DNA from: Paraspadella gotoi
Taxonomy: Eukaryota; Chaetognatha
Assembly (NCBI GenBank): GCA_051294375.1
Contig: CM119269.1
Coordinates: forward strand, 9,979,056 to 10,043,055
Direction of reading: 5' to 3'
Length of the DNA stretch: 64,000 nucleotides
How positions within the stretch are numbered: the first letter of the stretch is position 1; every line of letters starts with the position of its first letter. Below are positions 1-13,312 of the stretch, in pieces. The notes under the pieces are model-generated. The model saw only the letters and a list, made by a program, of their open reading frames with translations, had not been told where the DNA came from and made no database searches. The position numbers were made by a program, and so were the translations under genes.

Positions 1-217
1 TTTATCAATCATTAACTTCTTATAAGGAATTTGAATCTGCTGGTCAAAAGCACTGAGATGCCTTACACCCCGAGCACCAGACTTATCTCCCCTTGCTATA
101 ATCACATATAAAGCAGAAAAGAGCATCGCCTTACCGTGAGAATGAACGTGGCACCAACAATCGTCATTTTTTCTGTTTCGTGAAAAATGAGTTTTTAATA
201 TTTAGAACAAAAATGTG

Positions 218-227
218 NNNNNNNNNN
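218..227. other. Assembly gap (10 N)
   Basis: Run of N. Confidence 1.
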
Positions 228-317
228 GGAGATTGAAAACTATTTTAGAGGAATTGTAATAAGTTTGATTTTTTGTGTTTTTTTAAAGGAGGAAAACTCT
301 TAAATTATTTTGTGAAT

Positions 318-417
318 NNNNNNNNNNNNNNNNNNNNNNNNNNNNNNNNNNNNNNNNNNNNNNNNNNNNNNNNNNNNNNNNNNNNNNNNNNNNNNNNNNN
401 NNNNNNNNNNNNNNNNN
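318..417. other. Assembly gap (100 N)
   Basis: Run of N of a conventional fixed size. Confidence 1.
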
Positions 418-427
418 GTTTCATTCC

Positions 428-2880
428 CATTTATCTTAGCCTTTCTCTCTCCTTGTGAGCTTTGAAAAGGAGAAAAGGGCCGAAAAAAAGAGGAAGTAAT
501 ATAAAGAGGAAGAATACAGAGCGTTCATTTGCCAAATTAAATACAATTAAACATATAAAGTAACACTTTATAAATAAGTAATTAAAAGTATTTTAGAATT
601 TGCTTTCATACATGTTCTTTCGTTATGACGTTCAAACGATATTAAAGAAATTTAAAAAAAGAGAAAAAAACGCGTTAAGCAGACATGATAATTATCCTAA
701 TCAGCTATTGGCTTTAACTGACAGCCTTTTTTAGAAAGGGTCCTGAATGAAGGAGGGTTCACTAGGCAAACCGGCGGTTTAAGGTTCAACGTCACATTTT
801 CTTAGTTTTGATTTGATTGCCTCCATCTTTTGACAAAAAATATATTTGTGGCGCTTGAAGTTAAATTTAATGCACAAAAAAACCACCACATTTTCTCGAT
901 TTGTGTTTCCGTGTATTCAAGAATATTATTCGTATTTATCTCAAGAAACTTGACGCCGAACGCTGGACCAAAAGCGGGCACGTATGAAAATATTTTCTAT
1001 AGCAGGTGGATTGAGGCGGGGGCCTTACTGACGGGGTGATCAAACGCGATGCCCTGCTGCACTATTACGATAAATAATAGTTTATATAAATTATAAATAA
1101 TATTATATTATCTCTACGCTTATTTTAGCGAATTTTAGGATTCTAGCATTGAAGCAAATATCAACAAGCTTGACAAACAGAAACGAGAAGGCACAGCGAG
1201 AAAAGACGGGGAAATAAAAAACATAATAAAAAAAGGGAAAATGAAACAAAAGAAGATAAAACCGTCTTGTCTTTTGAAAAAAGAAATAAAAAAAAGTGAA
1301 GTTGACCCGTAAAAAATTCTCTTCATTTACGAGTTTCTTTTTTCAACCGCCTTCGTCGTCGTCGTCGTCAAAAGCAATCATCCCTACTCTGCCTCTAAGT
1401 CCGGTTCCCTCGAGAAAATTTACACTCCATCGGGTAAAAAAAGGAGAAAAGGTGAGACGAGGCGCCCGTCTCGCCGAGTTTCACGCTTGCCTCGTTGTTG
1501 TTGTCGTCTCTGTTGTCGTTATTGTTGTCGTCTGCTTGTCGTTTTTGACCTAAAAAGCGCCCAACCGACATTAGATTACAACAACGGCTGAAATCGCCGA
1601 TATGGATGATAGAGAGAGACGACCGACGACGCCGAACACGAGCACCCCCATCCAGGCCACACCCCATCCGAGAAACGAGAGATCCCCAGATACGGATGAG
1701 ACCGACGGCGACGGATGAACCTGAGAGGAAAGACGAGAGAGAGAGAGAATCGAAGAGGAGGAGAGAGAGAGAGAAGAGAGAGAGAGAGAGCAGAGACGTC
1801 CCGCGTTCTGGCCAAGGCCGGACCTGGTTCTATTCCAATATCCGAAGGTGGGCCTTGGCAGCATTTTTTGTTTTTCTCTCGTTGTTTTGTTTGCTTTTTA
1901 TTTTGCTTATTTGTTTCATTCTGTTTATTTTCTGTAATTTGACAGCTTCAAGTGAATCGAGTATTTAATATTTATATCCTCGAAATAATTTTTTATTTTT
2001 CTTCTAAATTGAATATTATGGTGCTAGTGAGAAGAACCTAGGCGAGGTGAGAGAGAGAAGAGAAAGAGAAAGAGAGAGAAGAGAGAGAGAGAGAGAGAGA
2101 AGGAGAGAGAAGAAGAGAGAGAGAGAGGACGAAGGGAGAGAGAGAGTGAGATGAGAAATGAATTTGAAATATGAAATAGACTAAAACCGGGGCGCAATTT
2201 ACTGTGGCCCATTTTTGAGGTCATTCATCCGCTTAACGAAAAACAAGTTTAATGGATAAAAACAAAATTCAATTTGTTTTTTAAAAACCCATTTTAAAAT
2301 TATAATTTTTCTTAAAACCCCCAAACGTTGGAAATCCAAAATTTTATAAATATGTAGCAGACTTCTCAAATTGTTCAGTACGTGATACTAAAAAAAAAAA
2401 TTAATCAAAAAAATTACTAAAAAAGCATTTAAGAGCTTACGACTGGTTAAAAAACTCTATGACGGATTATGAAACCGTTTAAGAAATAGAAACTTGAATC
2501 CACTTCAATCAACAATATATTGGATTGAAAAAAAAAACAAAACTTCAGACTCGCAATGAACAGTCAAATCAGAATTGTTGCTAAGGCAGATGTTGTCCGA
2601 CTTCAGTTCTCATGAGCACAGTTCACTTCGGGATATGTGTGTGTTTCCGATTTGTCGTTCTCTATGTTTGTGTACTGTCCTTTAAACATTTCATTTCCTG
2701 GTCACTTCAAAGATTCTCTTCATTGCCTCCTTTTCTCAAATTCTGGTCCTTTATTCTGGTATGTACTGCTGCCATCATACACAATTTCGTTTGAGAGTAT
2801 GCATAGGCATGTTAAAAGTTTTTTTTAGGGCTCTCTAAATTTACGTTTTTCCAATTTGTGGAGAGAGGAGAGAGAGAGGA
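428..2880. other. AT-rich sequence without a recognised gene
   Basis: Contains TCG triplets (1340-1370, 1490-1545) and AG tracts (1735-1790, 2048-2140). Open frames here are low-complexity. Confidence 0.7.
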
Positions 2881-3600
2881 GAGAGGGATGAGCCTTCTCT
2901 TGACGCGGCTTAAATACGGTCGCTAGGCGATGGCCTGTGAGCTGTGAGTTTTCCTGCGGAAGGTGTAGTACTCAATAGAGAGACCGAGAAGAGAGACCTT
3001 CCAATCACCTGAACGAGGCGACGTCGCCAGGAGATGAGTCCGAGAGAAATAGAATTGATTGGTGTGATTGGTTACGTACGGCCGAGTGACCGACGCGACC
3101 GCCCGTCCCCGACCGCCATCACCGATGACGCGAGGGACCATTTCCCGCGACACCCCACCTTGCGCGTACAGAGCCAGCAGAACCAGTCAGGTGCACCTCC
3201 CTCACGACTCGCTCGGTGAGACGACCCAGACGACTCACTCGCCCTCCCGCTCTTCGACGAGTGCGATGGAGCGAGAGAGCGAGTGGGAGATCGGATGACT
3301 GAGAGGCAAAGGACCCCGAACTAAAGCTCTCTGCCCCCTTCGTTAACCGGCAAGCGCGTTTGTGTAGGAAGAATGACACCCACACCACCCCCCCCCCGGC
3401 TCGGCGTATGGTCCCCTCACCACCGTCTACCGAAGCTCCCGCACTACACAAAGGACGGGCGCTCGGCTGATCCTCGCGTGCGCAGGTCCCAGTAGGCCAA
3501 GTGTGTCCAAATGAAGCTGCGTGGCCACTTGGCACGAGGTTGGATCCGGTATGCGTCTTCTGGATCTCTCTCACCCTCTGTGGAAGAAAAGAAACTTGCA
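2880..3600. other. GC- and CpG-rich patch
   Basis: Base composition differs sharply from the AT-rich flanks. Open frames exist on both strands, one discussed at 3444-3577. Could be a promoter/CpG region, an unrecognised exon or a mobile-element body; an AATAAA at 3732 would serve a plus-strand unit. Confidence 0.4.
3444..3577 (-). CDS. Possible terminal exon in a GC-rich patch
   Basis: After a good acceptor (TTTTCTTCCACAG) a 43-codon reading ends at TAG and contains RDPEDAYRIQPRAKWPRS and FIWTHLAYWDL. Another frame is open for 160 codons, so the reading is ambiguous. No family recognised and no link to the MAM frame shown. Confidence 0.15.
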
Positions 3601-3756
3601 AAGGGAAAAATCACGAGCATAAATTTTAATTGAAAGATTTCATGAGAATGCCTAATATTTTAGATTTAAATGTAACTGAGTAGCTTTTTAGGCTATGTTA
3701 TAGTTTTATTTTGTGCGGTAAAGCCCCGATGAATAAATTCAAATTCAAAAATTAAA

Positions 3757-3803
<47 letters not shown>

Positions 3804-3811
3804 TCTATCTA

Positions 3812-3880
<69 letters not shown>
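3757..3880. repeat. CT microsatellite
   Basis: About 120 bp of CT dinucleotides with a short TATC interruption. Confidence 0.97.
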
Positions 3881-3883
<3 letters not shown>

Positions 3884-3889
3884 CCGCCG

Positions 3890-5260
3890 TACATGATCAC
3901 GCACTGTTACAAATTTTCGTGATTCATTTTTTTCCTGTTTCAAATGGCCTTCATTTATTGGAAACAAACCAGTCTGAATTCATTTCTTTCTATCTTTAAC
4001 TTTTGATGGCAACACCCAGCTATTGATCGCAGATCCTTCACGCACATATGAATCGCTATCATGATGATATCATCTTTACTTCGCTTCAATACATTTTCTG
4101 CACTTTAATCGCTTCCTTTTTGAATCTCATCTCTCTGTATCTCTGATTGCAACTATCTTTCTTATCCGATTTTTACTTTCTTTGATCTCCATTCTCTGCT
4201 TGTTCTTTGACTCGGCATCCTCTCTTCGTCCTGCTCGTATATCATACTTCCTTTAGTTTGGACAAAATTGTCCGCTTCGTTTGACCAGATTTTCGGCGGA
4301 TATTGACACCCCCTTGCTTGAGGGGGCCTCACCGGCCACCGCACTTTTTTCTTTTTTTCCTCTCAATGATTTTTTCCCTTTTTTTTACTCATTTTTTGCT
4401 CACCTCTGGCCATTATATCACCAATTTTTCTTATTTTTTTTTATTTTGTAAAGATTTATATTTTTCTATTATTACGTTTCATTTCTCAAGGACTTCAATA
4501 TTTATTTCTTAGTATTGTTTTTACCTTTCATTTGAATTTCGATTACTTGTCTTTTTAGTTTTGTATTCCGGTTATTTATCCTCTTCTCTTACTTAACTTG
4601 GGGAGACTAACTCAGTAAGGTGGTAAGAAATTTGAATTAAGCACCTGCTCAAACGAAAATTTAGAACATCTTTAAAAAAAAATTGAATAGCACAAATTTT
4701 AATATTACTCCATACTCCATATATTATTTTTTATATTTATTTATAAATAGGAAAGGCTAAAATTTTTTTTTGATTTTTGATTTTTAAGATCAGATTCAGG
4801 TAGCTTGAAAAAAGTTGTCTACACAAAGTAGAATTCTTTTTTCGATATTTGATCATATAAGTGTAAGAAAATATGTAGAAAACTATTTATACATCAATCA
4901 TCATCATTTTCGATAATTTTATACTTTTTCCAAATTTTGACCAGAAAAACATAAATATTTTTTGAAAGTTGTAGTTAAATTTTTTATTTAACTTTTTATG
5001 CTCTATCAGAATCCATCAAAAAAAGTTAAGATTTGATTAAAAATAATTTTTATCATTATATAGTAATATTTGTAATTTTAATAGCAACAATAAAAAGCAT
5101 TAAAATCGAACTTTTTTAAAAAATTATTTTTTTATCCTAAAAGTAGACTTCAAGACTAAGTTTTGAACCCCCGCCCCCTATAACTGGGGTAAAAAATGTA
5201 TTAATTAAGTTCATTTGTCACGCGACACCTGAATCTATCGGTCTTGGGTCCTTGTTTTTC
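3890..5260. other. AT-rich sequence without a recognised gene
   Basis: Unique-looking sequence with T-rich stretches; no supported exon. Confidence 0.6.
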
Positions 5261-5276
5261 TTTTTTTTTATTCCCT

Positions 5277-6985
5277 TTAACTCCTTATTCCTTTCCCTTC
5301 TTCTCCCTTTAATCCTTATTCCTTTTCCTTCTCCTTCCCTTTAACTCCTTATTCCTTTCCCTTCTCCTTCCCTTTAACTCCTTATCCTTTTCCTTCTCCT
5401 TCCCTTTAACTCCTTATTCCTTTCCTTCTCCTTTCCCTTTAATCTTTCTTTTCCCTTTCTTCCCTTTTAACTCCTTATTCCTTCCTTCTCCTCCCTTTAA
5501 CTCCTATTCCTTTTCCTTCTCCTTCCCTTTAACTCCTTTTCTTCCTTCTCCTTCCTTACTCCTTTTCCTTCTCCTTCCCTTAACTCCTTATTCCTTTCCC
5601 TTCTCCTTCCCTTTAACTCCTTATTCCTTTCCCTTCTCCTTCCCTTTAACTCCTTATTCCTTTCCCTTCCTTCCCTTTAAACTCCTATTCCTTTCCCTTC
5701 TCCTTTCCCTTTAACTCCTTATTCCTTTCCTTCTACTTCCCCTTTAACTCTTTATTCCTGGTCCTTCTCCTTCCCTTTAACTCTTTATCCTTTCCCTTCT
5801 CCTTCCCTAACTCTTTATTTCCTTTCCCTTCTCCTGTCCTTTAACTCCTTATTCCTGTCCCTTCTCCTCCCTTTAACTCCTTTATTCTTTCCTTCTCCTT
5901 CTCTTTAACTCCTAATCCTTTCCCTTCTCCTTACTCTTTAACTCTTTATTCCTTTCCTTCTCCTTCTCTTTAACTCTTTATTCCTTTCCCTTTCTCCTTC
6001 CCTTTAATCCTTTTTCTTCTCCTTCCCTTTAAACTCCTTATTCCTGTCCCTTCTCCTCCCTTTAACTCCTTATTCCTTTCCCTTCTCCTTCTCTTTAACT
6101 CCTAATTCCTTTCCTCTCCTTCTCTTTAACTCTTTATTCCTTTCCCTTCTCCTTCTCTTTAACTCTTTATTCTTTCCTTCTTCCTTCCTTTACCTCCTTT
6201 CCTTCCCTGTCCTTCCTTTACTCGTTATTCCTTTCCCTTCTCCTTCCCTTTAATCTTTATTCCTTTCCCTTCTCCTTCCCCATTTAACTCTTATTCTTTC
6301 CCTTCTCTTCCTCTTTAACTCCTTATTCCTTCCTTCTCCTTCCTTAACTCTTATTCCTTTACCTTCTCTTCCTAACTCCTTTCCTGTCCCTTCCTTCCCT
6401 TTAACTCCTATTCCTTTCCCTTTCTCCTTCCTTTAACTCCTTATTCCTTACCCTTCTCCTTCCCTATAACTCCCTTATTCCTTTCCCTTCTCCTTCCCTT
6501 TAATCCTTATTCCTTTCCCTTCTCCTTCCTTTAAACTCCTTATTCCTTCCCTTCTCCTTCCTTTTAACTCCCTATTCCTTTCCCTTCTCCTTCCTTTAAC
6601 TCCTTATTCCTTTCCTCTCTTCTTCCCTTTAACTCTAATTCTTTCCTCTCTTCCCTTTAACTGCCCTTATTCCTTTCCCTTTCCTTCTCTTTAATCCTTC
6701 ATTCCTTTCCCTTCTTCTTTCCCTTTTAACTCCGTAATTTCTTTCCCTTTCTCCCTTTTAACTCCTTATTCCTTTCCCTTCTCCTCCCTTTAACTCCTTA
6801 TTCCTTCCTTCTTCTTCCCTTTTAACTGCACTTATTCCTTTCCCTTCTCCTTCCTTTAACTCCTTATTCCTTTTCCCTTCTCCTTTCTCTTTAACTTCTA
6901 TTCCTTTCCCTTCTCCTTCCCTTTAACTCCTTATTCCTTTCCCTTCTCTTCCCTTTAACTCCTTATTCCTTTCCCTTCTTCTTCC
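5277..6985. repeat. 33-bp pyrimidine-rich minisatellite, about 1.7 kb
   Basis: Some 50 degenerate units of the type CTTTAACTCCTTATTCC followed by TTTCCCTTCTCC. The plus strand is nearly all C and T with TAAC or TTA interruptions. No coding content. Confidence 0.95.
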
Positions 6986-7383
6986 CTTCCTTTCACTACT
7001 TCTCCTTTCTCTTCCATTTGCGTTAGATTATCGACATTCGGTTGCAGTAAAACTGTTTTTCGTTTCGTCGTCGTCGTCATCATCTTCATCGTGGTCGTCG
7101 TCATCTTCGTCGTCATGTTCATCGTTGTCATCGTGGCTGTCGTCGTCGTCGTCGTATATTGGAGGCGGGATTTACAGCGGTACACACAAGAAAGCGACAC
7201 ATGAAGCTAAAGTAAAAGCGACCAAATGTAGCAGATCAGGTTTAAAAAAAGCGACATTGACGAAAGAAATAACAGAAGAATTGTGGCAAAAGAGGAAAGT
7301 AAAGAAAAGAGAGAAGCGGGAAGGGAGACAAAGAGAGAGAAAAGAGGGAAAAGAGATAAACAGAGAGAAGAGAGTGAGGAGAG

Positions 7384-7470
<87 letters not shown>
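7384..7470. repeat. AG microsatellite
   Basis: Nearly pure AG dinucleotides; long Ser-Leu or Arg-Glu reading frames here are artefacts. Confidence 0.97.
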
Positions 7471-7471
<1 letters not shown>

Positions 7472-8289
7472 CCATAATAAATAGCAGAGTCTGACTTGGG
7501 TGAGGAGACGTTGGCATCGCGTTTCAGGCTCCAATAGTTGTTGTTGTTGTTGTTGTTATCGTCATTAATCACAACACGTCGGCATTTCAAATTTATCAAA
7601 AGGTTTAAAGTCTTGTAATTTAATACCAAACTGGCTAACATATATCTTATTTGAGATTAGACTGTTTTATATCTCGTTATCAGACATTAAAAGACAAAAG
7701 TTATTTAAAATGAATCTGTTTAAAAGTAAGCCAATTAAAAGTAAGCTGTTTGTAATTATTTGATACTAAACTATTCGACATTCACCTAATTGACTTTACG
7801 TTGTTTGACTTCAAGCCGTTGAGCGGGCTTCCCCTTAACGATTCCCCACAACGAGGGTCCATCTTACGATCTTAACTTCTATGATCCCGCAGTCGGAAAA
7901 AACCAAACGACTCTGTCTCATGATCCCCCGCATTATGATCCCATCACATGACCCGTCCTTCCTCTCCACAACGACGACGACGACGACGTCCTCATCAATA
8001 CCTCAACCAAATTCGCCTTCGAAGCAGATTTTTCTGGTCGTCGTTGTTGTCGTTGTTGTCGTCCTCCTCTTACTCCTCTTCCTCTTTCTCTGCAGGTTTT
8101 TCTCTTCCCAACCGGTTTTTTTTAATAACCCGCAAAGCGGCATGAGTCGTCGTCGTCGTCGTCAACTCGGGAGACAAACGCGAAAAGGTATAACCGTCGG
8201 AAACAAAAAACCGGTCCGGAGATCCTCCCTATTTTCCGAAAGCGAACCTTTTCTGCTTAAATTCAGGATTAAGTTTATTTTTAGGTTTA

Positions 8290-8480
8290 AAGATTATTAC
8301 AATTAGATTAAGAACGAGGGATACGGAGTCGTTTAGAGATTAGATAAGAGTTTTGTTTGAGATTATAAAATCTGGTCAGGGTTTAGTTTAAGGATTAGAG
8401 GCGTTTAGGTTAAGATTAGGGTTAGGAATATAAAGTAAAGATTGGATTAAACTTTTTGGAAAATGATTAGAGCGATATAT
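8290..8480. repeat. Degenerate telomere-like TTAGG/TTTAGG tract
   Basis: Repeated GTTTAGG, GATTAGG and GGTTAGG words without strict periodicity. Similar tracts at 44520-44700, 55540-55700 and, on the other strand, 48620-48800 and 59500-59690. Confidence 0.6.
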
Positions 8481-9094
8481 TAGGTTAAAAATTAAGTTTA
8501 ATGATTATGAATCAAATTGGGGCGTTATACGAATATAGTGTCGCAACGGTTGGAGACAAAAAAAAACCGGTCCGGAGATTTTTTGGTTTTGGTTCGACTG
8601 AGTGCAAAGGTTGTCGTCGTCGTCGTCATCGTCGTCGTCGTCGTCTTCGATCTTGAGGAATTTTTCGTCAAATCACAATCAGAGTCATCATCATCGTCAT
8701 CATAATCATCATCATCATGATATCATCATCATCATCGTCATCGTTATAAAAAAAATATGTCGAGTCAAACTTTTGTTGTCAACTTGTAGTGACAGTTTTC
8801 CGAGAAATATATGTAGATTTTCCAAAGAAACCAGCACGCGAATGCCCCCCTCTCTCTCTCTCTCTCTCTTGTTCTCACTCCCTCTGTTTAATTCATATTT
8901 TTACTTGCTTTTTAGGTCATGTATATTCATTCCTTCCCTCCCTCCTTCTCTCATTTATTTATTCATTCATTCATTCATTCATTCCTACATTCATCTCTTT
9001 CTTTTTTCATTTTCTTTCCCGGGATCAGGTGGCTCGAGGTTCAAGTCGACGACAAAAACCGTTTAAGATCTTTTATTGAGCGTCAAAGTAAAGC

Positions 9095-9181
9095 GACAAC
9101 GACGATGACGACGACGACGACCATGACGACGATGACGATGACAATAAAGACGACGGCGATGACGATGAAGACGACGATGAA

Positions 9182-9221
<40 letters not shown>

Positions 9222-9245
9222 TTGACAAAGACGACGACGAAGAAC
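9095..9245. repeat. GAC/GAT trinucleotide array
   Basis: About 150 bp of GAC, GAT and GAA triplets. Confidence 0.95.
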
Positions 9246-9356
9246 ATAAGAAACTTTAAATCTTAATTTATTTTTACGGAAGATGTTTGCAGGAATTTAC
9301 GGACAAACAGATGATATACCATAAACAAATCTGTGAATTCAGTTTGACTTAAATAA

Positions 9357-9676
9357 NNNNNNNNNNNNNNNNNNNNNNNNNNNNNNNNNNNNNNNNNNNN
9401 NNNNNNNNNNNNNNNNNNNNNNNNNNNNNNNNNNNNNNNNNNNNNNNNNNNNNNNNNNNNNNNNNNNNNNNNNNNNNNNNNNNNNNNNNNNNNNNNNNNN
9501 NNNNNNNNNNNNNNNNNNNNNNNNNNNNNNNNNNNNNNNNNNNNNNNNNNNNNNNNNNNNNNNNNNNNNNNNNNNNNNNNNNNNNNNNNNNNNNNNNNNN
9601 NNNNNNNNNNNNNNNNNNNNNNNNNNNNNNNNNNNNNNNNNNNNNNNNNNNNNNNNNNNNNNNNNNNNNNNNNNNN
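9357..9676. other. Assembly gap (320 N)
   Basis: Run of N. The 88 bp island to its right has no recognisable gene. Confidence 1.
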
Positions 9677-9764
9677 TCTCCCTCGCACGCGATTTCCTCC
9701 GATCGTGACTCCGCGCGGAAAATTCGTCGGCGAAATATTTTCCCCATAGAGAAACAGATTGAAG

Positions 9765-9926
9765 NNNNNNNNNNNNNNNNNNNNNNNNNNNNNNNNNNNN
9801 NNNNNNNNNNNNNNNNNNNNNNNNNNNNNNNNNNNNNNNNNNNNNNNNNNNNNNNNNNNNNNNNNNNNNNNNNNNNNNNNNNNNNNNNNNNNNNNNNNNN
9901 NNNNNNNNNNNNNNNNNNNNNNNNNN
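9765..9926. other. Assembly gap (162 N)
   Basis: Run of N. Confidence 1.
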
Positions 9927-10302
9927 GAGAGAGAGTTGCGTGTCTTTGCCCTTTGTCTTCGGGCCGATCTTCAATGGCAACGATGAGTCTTCATTCATAA
10001 TTCTTCTTTGGTTCCGTCCCGTTCGTTTTCTCTTTTCTTCCCTCCTTCTCTCTTTTACTTTCCTTTCCTCCTTTCCTTTTCTCCTTTTCTTTTCTTGTTT
10101 CATTTCTTTCAATTCTTTCCTTCTTCCCTTCCCTCTTTTTTTCCTTTCTTTGATTCATCGTTGCTTTTTCTTCTTCCTTTTCTTTTCTCATTTCCTTTCC
10201 TTCTTTTCTTTTCTCGTTTTATTTCCTCCATTTCTTTCCCTATTTCCTTTCCTCCTTTTTATTTTCTTTCTCTCTTTGATTTATCGTTGCTTTTTCTTCT
10301 TT

Positions 10303-10620
10303 NNNNNNNNNNNNNNNNNNNNNNNNNNNNNNNNNNNNNNNNNNNNNNNNNNNNNNNNNNNNNNNNNNNNNNNNNNNNNNNNNNNNNNNNNNNNNNNNNN
10401 NNNNNNNNNNNNNNNNNNNNNNNNNNNNNNNNNNNNNNNNNNNNNNNNNNNNNNNNNNNNNNNNNNNNNNNNNNNNNNNNNNNNNNNNNNNNNNNNNNNN
10501 NNNNNNNNNNNNNNNNNNNNNNNNNNNNNNNNNNNNNNNNNNNNNNNNNNNNNNNNNNNNNNNNNNNNNNNNNNNNNNNNNNNNNNNNNNNNNNNNNNNN
10601 NNNNNNNNNNNNNNNNNNNN
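10303..10620. other. Assembly gap (318 N)
   Basis: Run of N after a TTTCC/TTCTT-rich tract. Confidence 1.
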
Positions 10621-12650
10621 CAATATAAAATTATTAAATATTTTATCGTTTTGACAAGGATTATATTTAGTATTAAGCAATTCATAGTAGAATTTACAAG
10701 TTCATTTTTATTACTTTCATGCTAATATTTTGATTCTTATGAACAAATCATTTTTCAAGCCAGTTCTTTCTCTCTCTCTCTCTCTCTCTCTCTACCAGAC
10801 TTTTTCTGGAACAATTTACTTTTACTTTGGACTGCCTTTAAAAATGATTAGTTCATAAGAATCAAAATGTTGGCAAAAAAGTAAAAAAGGTATACTTATA
10901 AATCCTACCACGAATTGCTTAATACTAAATATTTTTTTATTCCTTGTCAAAAAAAAGTTTATATGCTTAATACTAAATCATTATCTCCTCTGCATATGAT
11001 GTCTCTTCAACAACGAATTAAGAAATAATATTAATTCTGAATTTTAAGTTATTAAGAAACGAATCTTTTGTAACTGATATTTATTTTGTCTATTTAGAGC
11101 TATGATAGTTTTTTATGATATATATGATAATTCTTTGTGATACAACTATCATATGATAATAAAAAACCATTATATTTATAGTAGATCAAAAACTATTAAT
11201 ATTGCGTAATTTATCAGTTTTTGAGCATCATTTCCGGTTTTGGACACGCCCACTAAGGGTAAGAACCTTTTTTAAAAAAAAATTTTAAAGTAAAACCAAT
11301 TAAATAATGAGAGTAACATAAAATTTAGGCAATTATTATTTTTATAAAACTATTTTCTTATCTTGCAATTAAAGAAAAGAGAAAAATTCCATGTTGTAGT
11401 CAACGTCAACTTCCGGTCAATTGTGCGCAGGTCTAACGCAAAATCTGATTGAGGACACCTTGTTAATCGTTTTAAGCGCTTAAAATTATACTAGAAACTG
11501 TACAGGATTGTGAAAATTTTCGACTGCATGGTTAAAAAAAAACAGAGTAGTAAGCAGGCTGGACTATTGGGAGTTGAAAAAAAAATTCAGTAATTTTTTT
11601 ACTGAGGTCGCCATAACAAATGATTTCGCCATAGTCCTTTCCTTTTCACTCGAATTTGTTATCCGTGTAATTATCTTCATTTTCAAAAGAAAAAATTACA
11701 TAAAAATCTTCTTTTCTTTTGATCCTTCGTTGATTTTTCAAGTTTCGTCTTCGTCGTCGTCGTCGTCTTCGTCGTCGTCGTCGTCGTCTTCGTCGTCGTC
11801 GTCGTCGTCATCGTCCTCGAAAAAAGGACCGTACATTCCGCGTACTTTGGTCGTCGTCGTTGTCGTCGTTGTTGTTGTCGTTGTTCAACATCGAAGTCGA
11901 TTCGGTCACCGCGGTTTTCCTCGTAACGACTTTTCGCCGTCATTATCGTCGTCGTCATCATCGTCGTCATCATCGTCGTCGTCATCATCGTCGTCGTCGA
12001 AGTCCTCATCGTCCTCATCGTCGTTATTATCGTCGTCGTCTCGACCCCAAAAAACCGGATTTTCTCGTCGCACGAGAAAAAAAGTTTTTTTTTCTTCTTC
12101 AAACTTTTTTTGTTTCTCGAATCAAAAATTCGTTGCTTCATTCCGACGCTTCTCGATTTTCGATCGCGTCTCGCTCTCTAGCTTTATTTCTCGCTTTAGC
12201 TGCCTCGCTGTCTCTGTCTGTCTCTCTCTTTCAGTGACTCGCTCTCTCACTCTTTCTATATTTGTATTTCCTTTGTTCGCCTTCATTTTTTTTCTTGTAC
12301 GAAAATGGCATAACCAGTATCGCTCTCTCTCTTTCCGCCCCATCTCTATCTCCATCTCTCTAATTGCGTCATTCGCTCACTCTGTCTCTCGCTTTTTAAT
12401 TCGTGACTAGTACCCTTCGTCTTCACTAATTATAATCGGCCTAAAAACGTCGACTTCCAAAGCTTAGCTTTGGCTAGAATTCTCTGGTATTTTATGGCCT
12501 CCACTGGCATAAACTAGCATTTGCTAGCCACCGTCAGCATCTCCCGGCTTCCGTTCCCATTTTCTTGCATCCAACGCTGTCTGCAATATTCTGTTGATGA
12601 CGACCATCTGTTTCTACTTCGTCGCCTTTTAATGACTTTATGATTTGTTA

Positions 12651-12693
<43 letters not shown>

Positions 12694-13312
12694 ATTATAT
12701 TTAAAATTTTTTTTTTAATCAGAAATTAAATTAGGTTTTTTAAAAAACTCTATTAAGAAGAGGTAAAAACGATTTTAGCGGAAATAAATAATGATTAAAA
12801 GAAATTCTGATTTTACGACTTAATTTTTAATTTTGTAAACTTAAAGGTGAAAAGATTGTATCACTTGTACCAACTACCATCCTTCCGTTTTATCAAAAAT
12901 CGGTTCTGCTTGGCGATTTGAAATCTCATTTTGAAATCTCATTTTGAAATCTCATTTAGACACAGACAGACAGACAGACAGACTGACCGATAGGCAGATA
13001 GACAGACATATATCTGCTAAACTTTGGGAAGCGTTCTATATCTATATATCTATATCTAATTCTTTTTATACATTATTGGTTATTTCGACATTTTTAAATC
13101 CATACTGTTCCTTTTTCTCTAATAAAGTTTTTTCCACCAGAATGCCATCTTTTATGTCACTTTCGCCACACGCCTTTTCCACATATTATTTTCATATTTT
13201 TCCTCTCCATTTTTTAGATCAACTTTTTCCATCAAGGATTCAAATCGTGCGGCATTTCGTAATAAATTTGATTTTTTTTTAATTTGATTTCAAAATTAAA
13301 AACATTTAAACT
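10621..13312. other. AT-rich sequence with trinucleotide and CT repeats
   Basis: No supported exon. A degenerate CTAGCATTTGC/CTGGCAT repeat lies at 12465-12580. Confidence 0.6.
11745..12040. repeat. TCG/TCA/TTG trinucleotide arrays
   Basis: Two arrays (11745-11818 and 11940-12040) with a less regular part between; they produce poly-Ser readings. Confidence 0.95.

Noticed and set aside
5277-6985. CRISPR-like array
   Set aside because: Units are contiguous and degenerate, without unique spacers; this is a minisatellite.
7207-7641. Long minus frame rich in Ser-Leu
   Set aside because: It is a translation of AG/CT microsatellite; no domain, no stable composition.
9339-10112. Long frames on both strands across N gaps
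   Set aside because: Most residues are unknown bases; the visible ends are low-complexity.
11574-12410. 278-codon plus-strand frame with poly-Ser
   Set aside because: Poly-Ser comes from TCG trinucleotide arrays; the remainder is unlike any family I know and lacks splice or start support.
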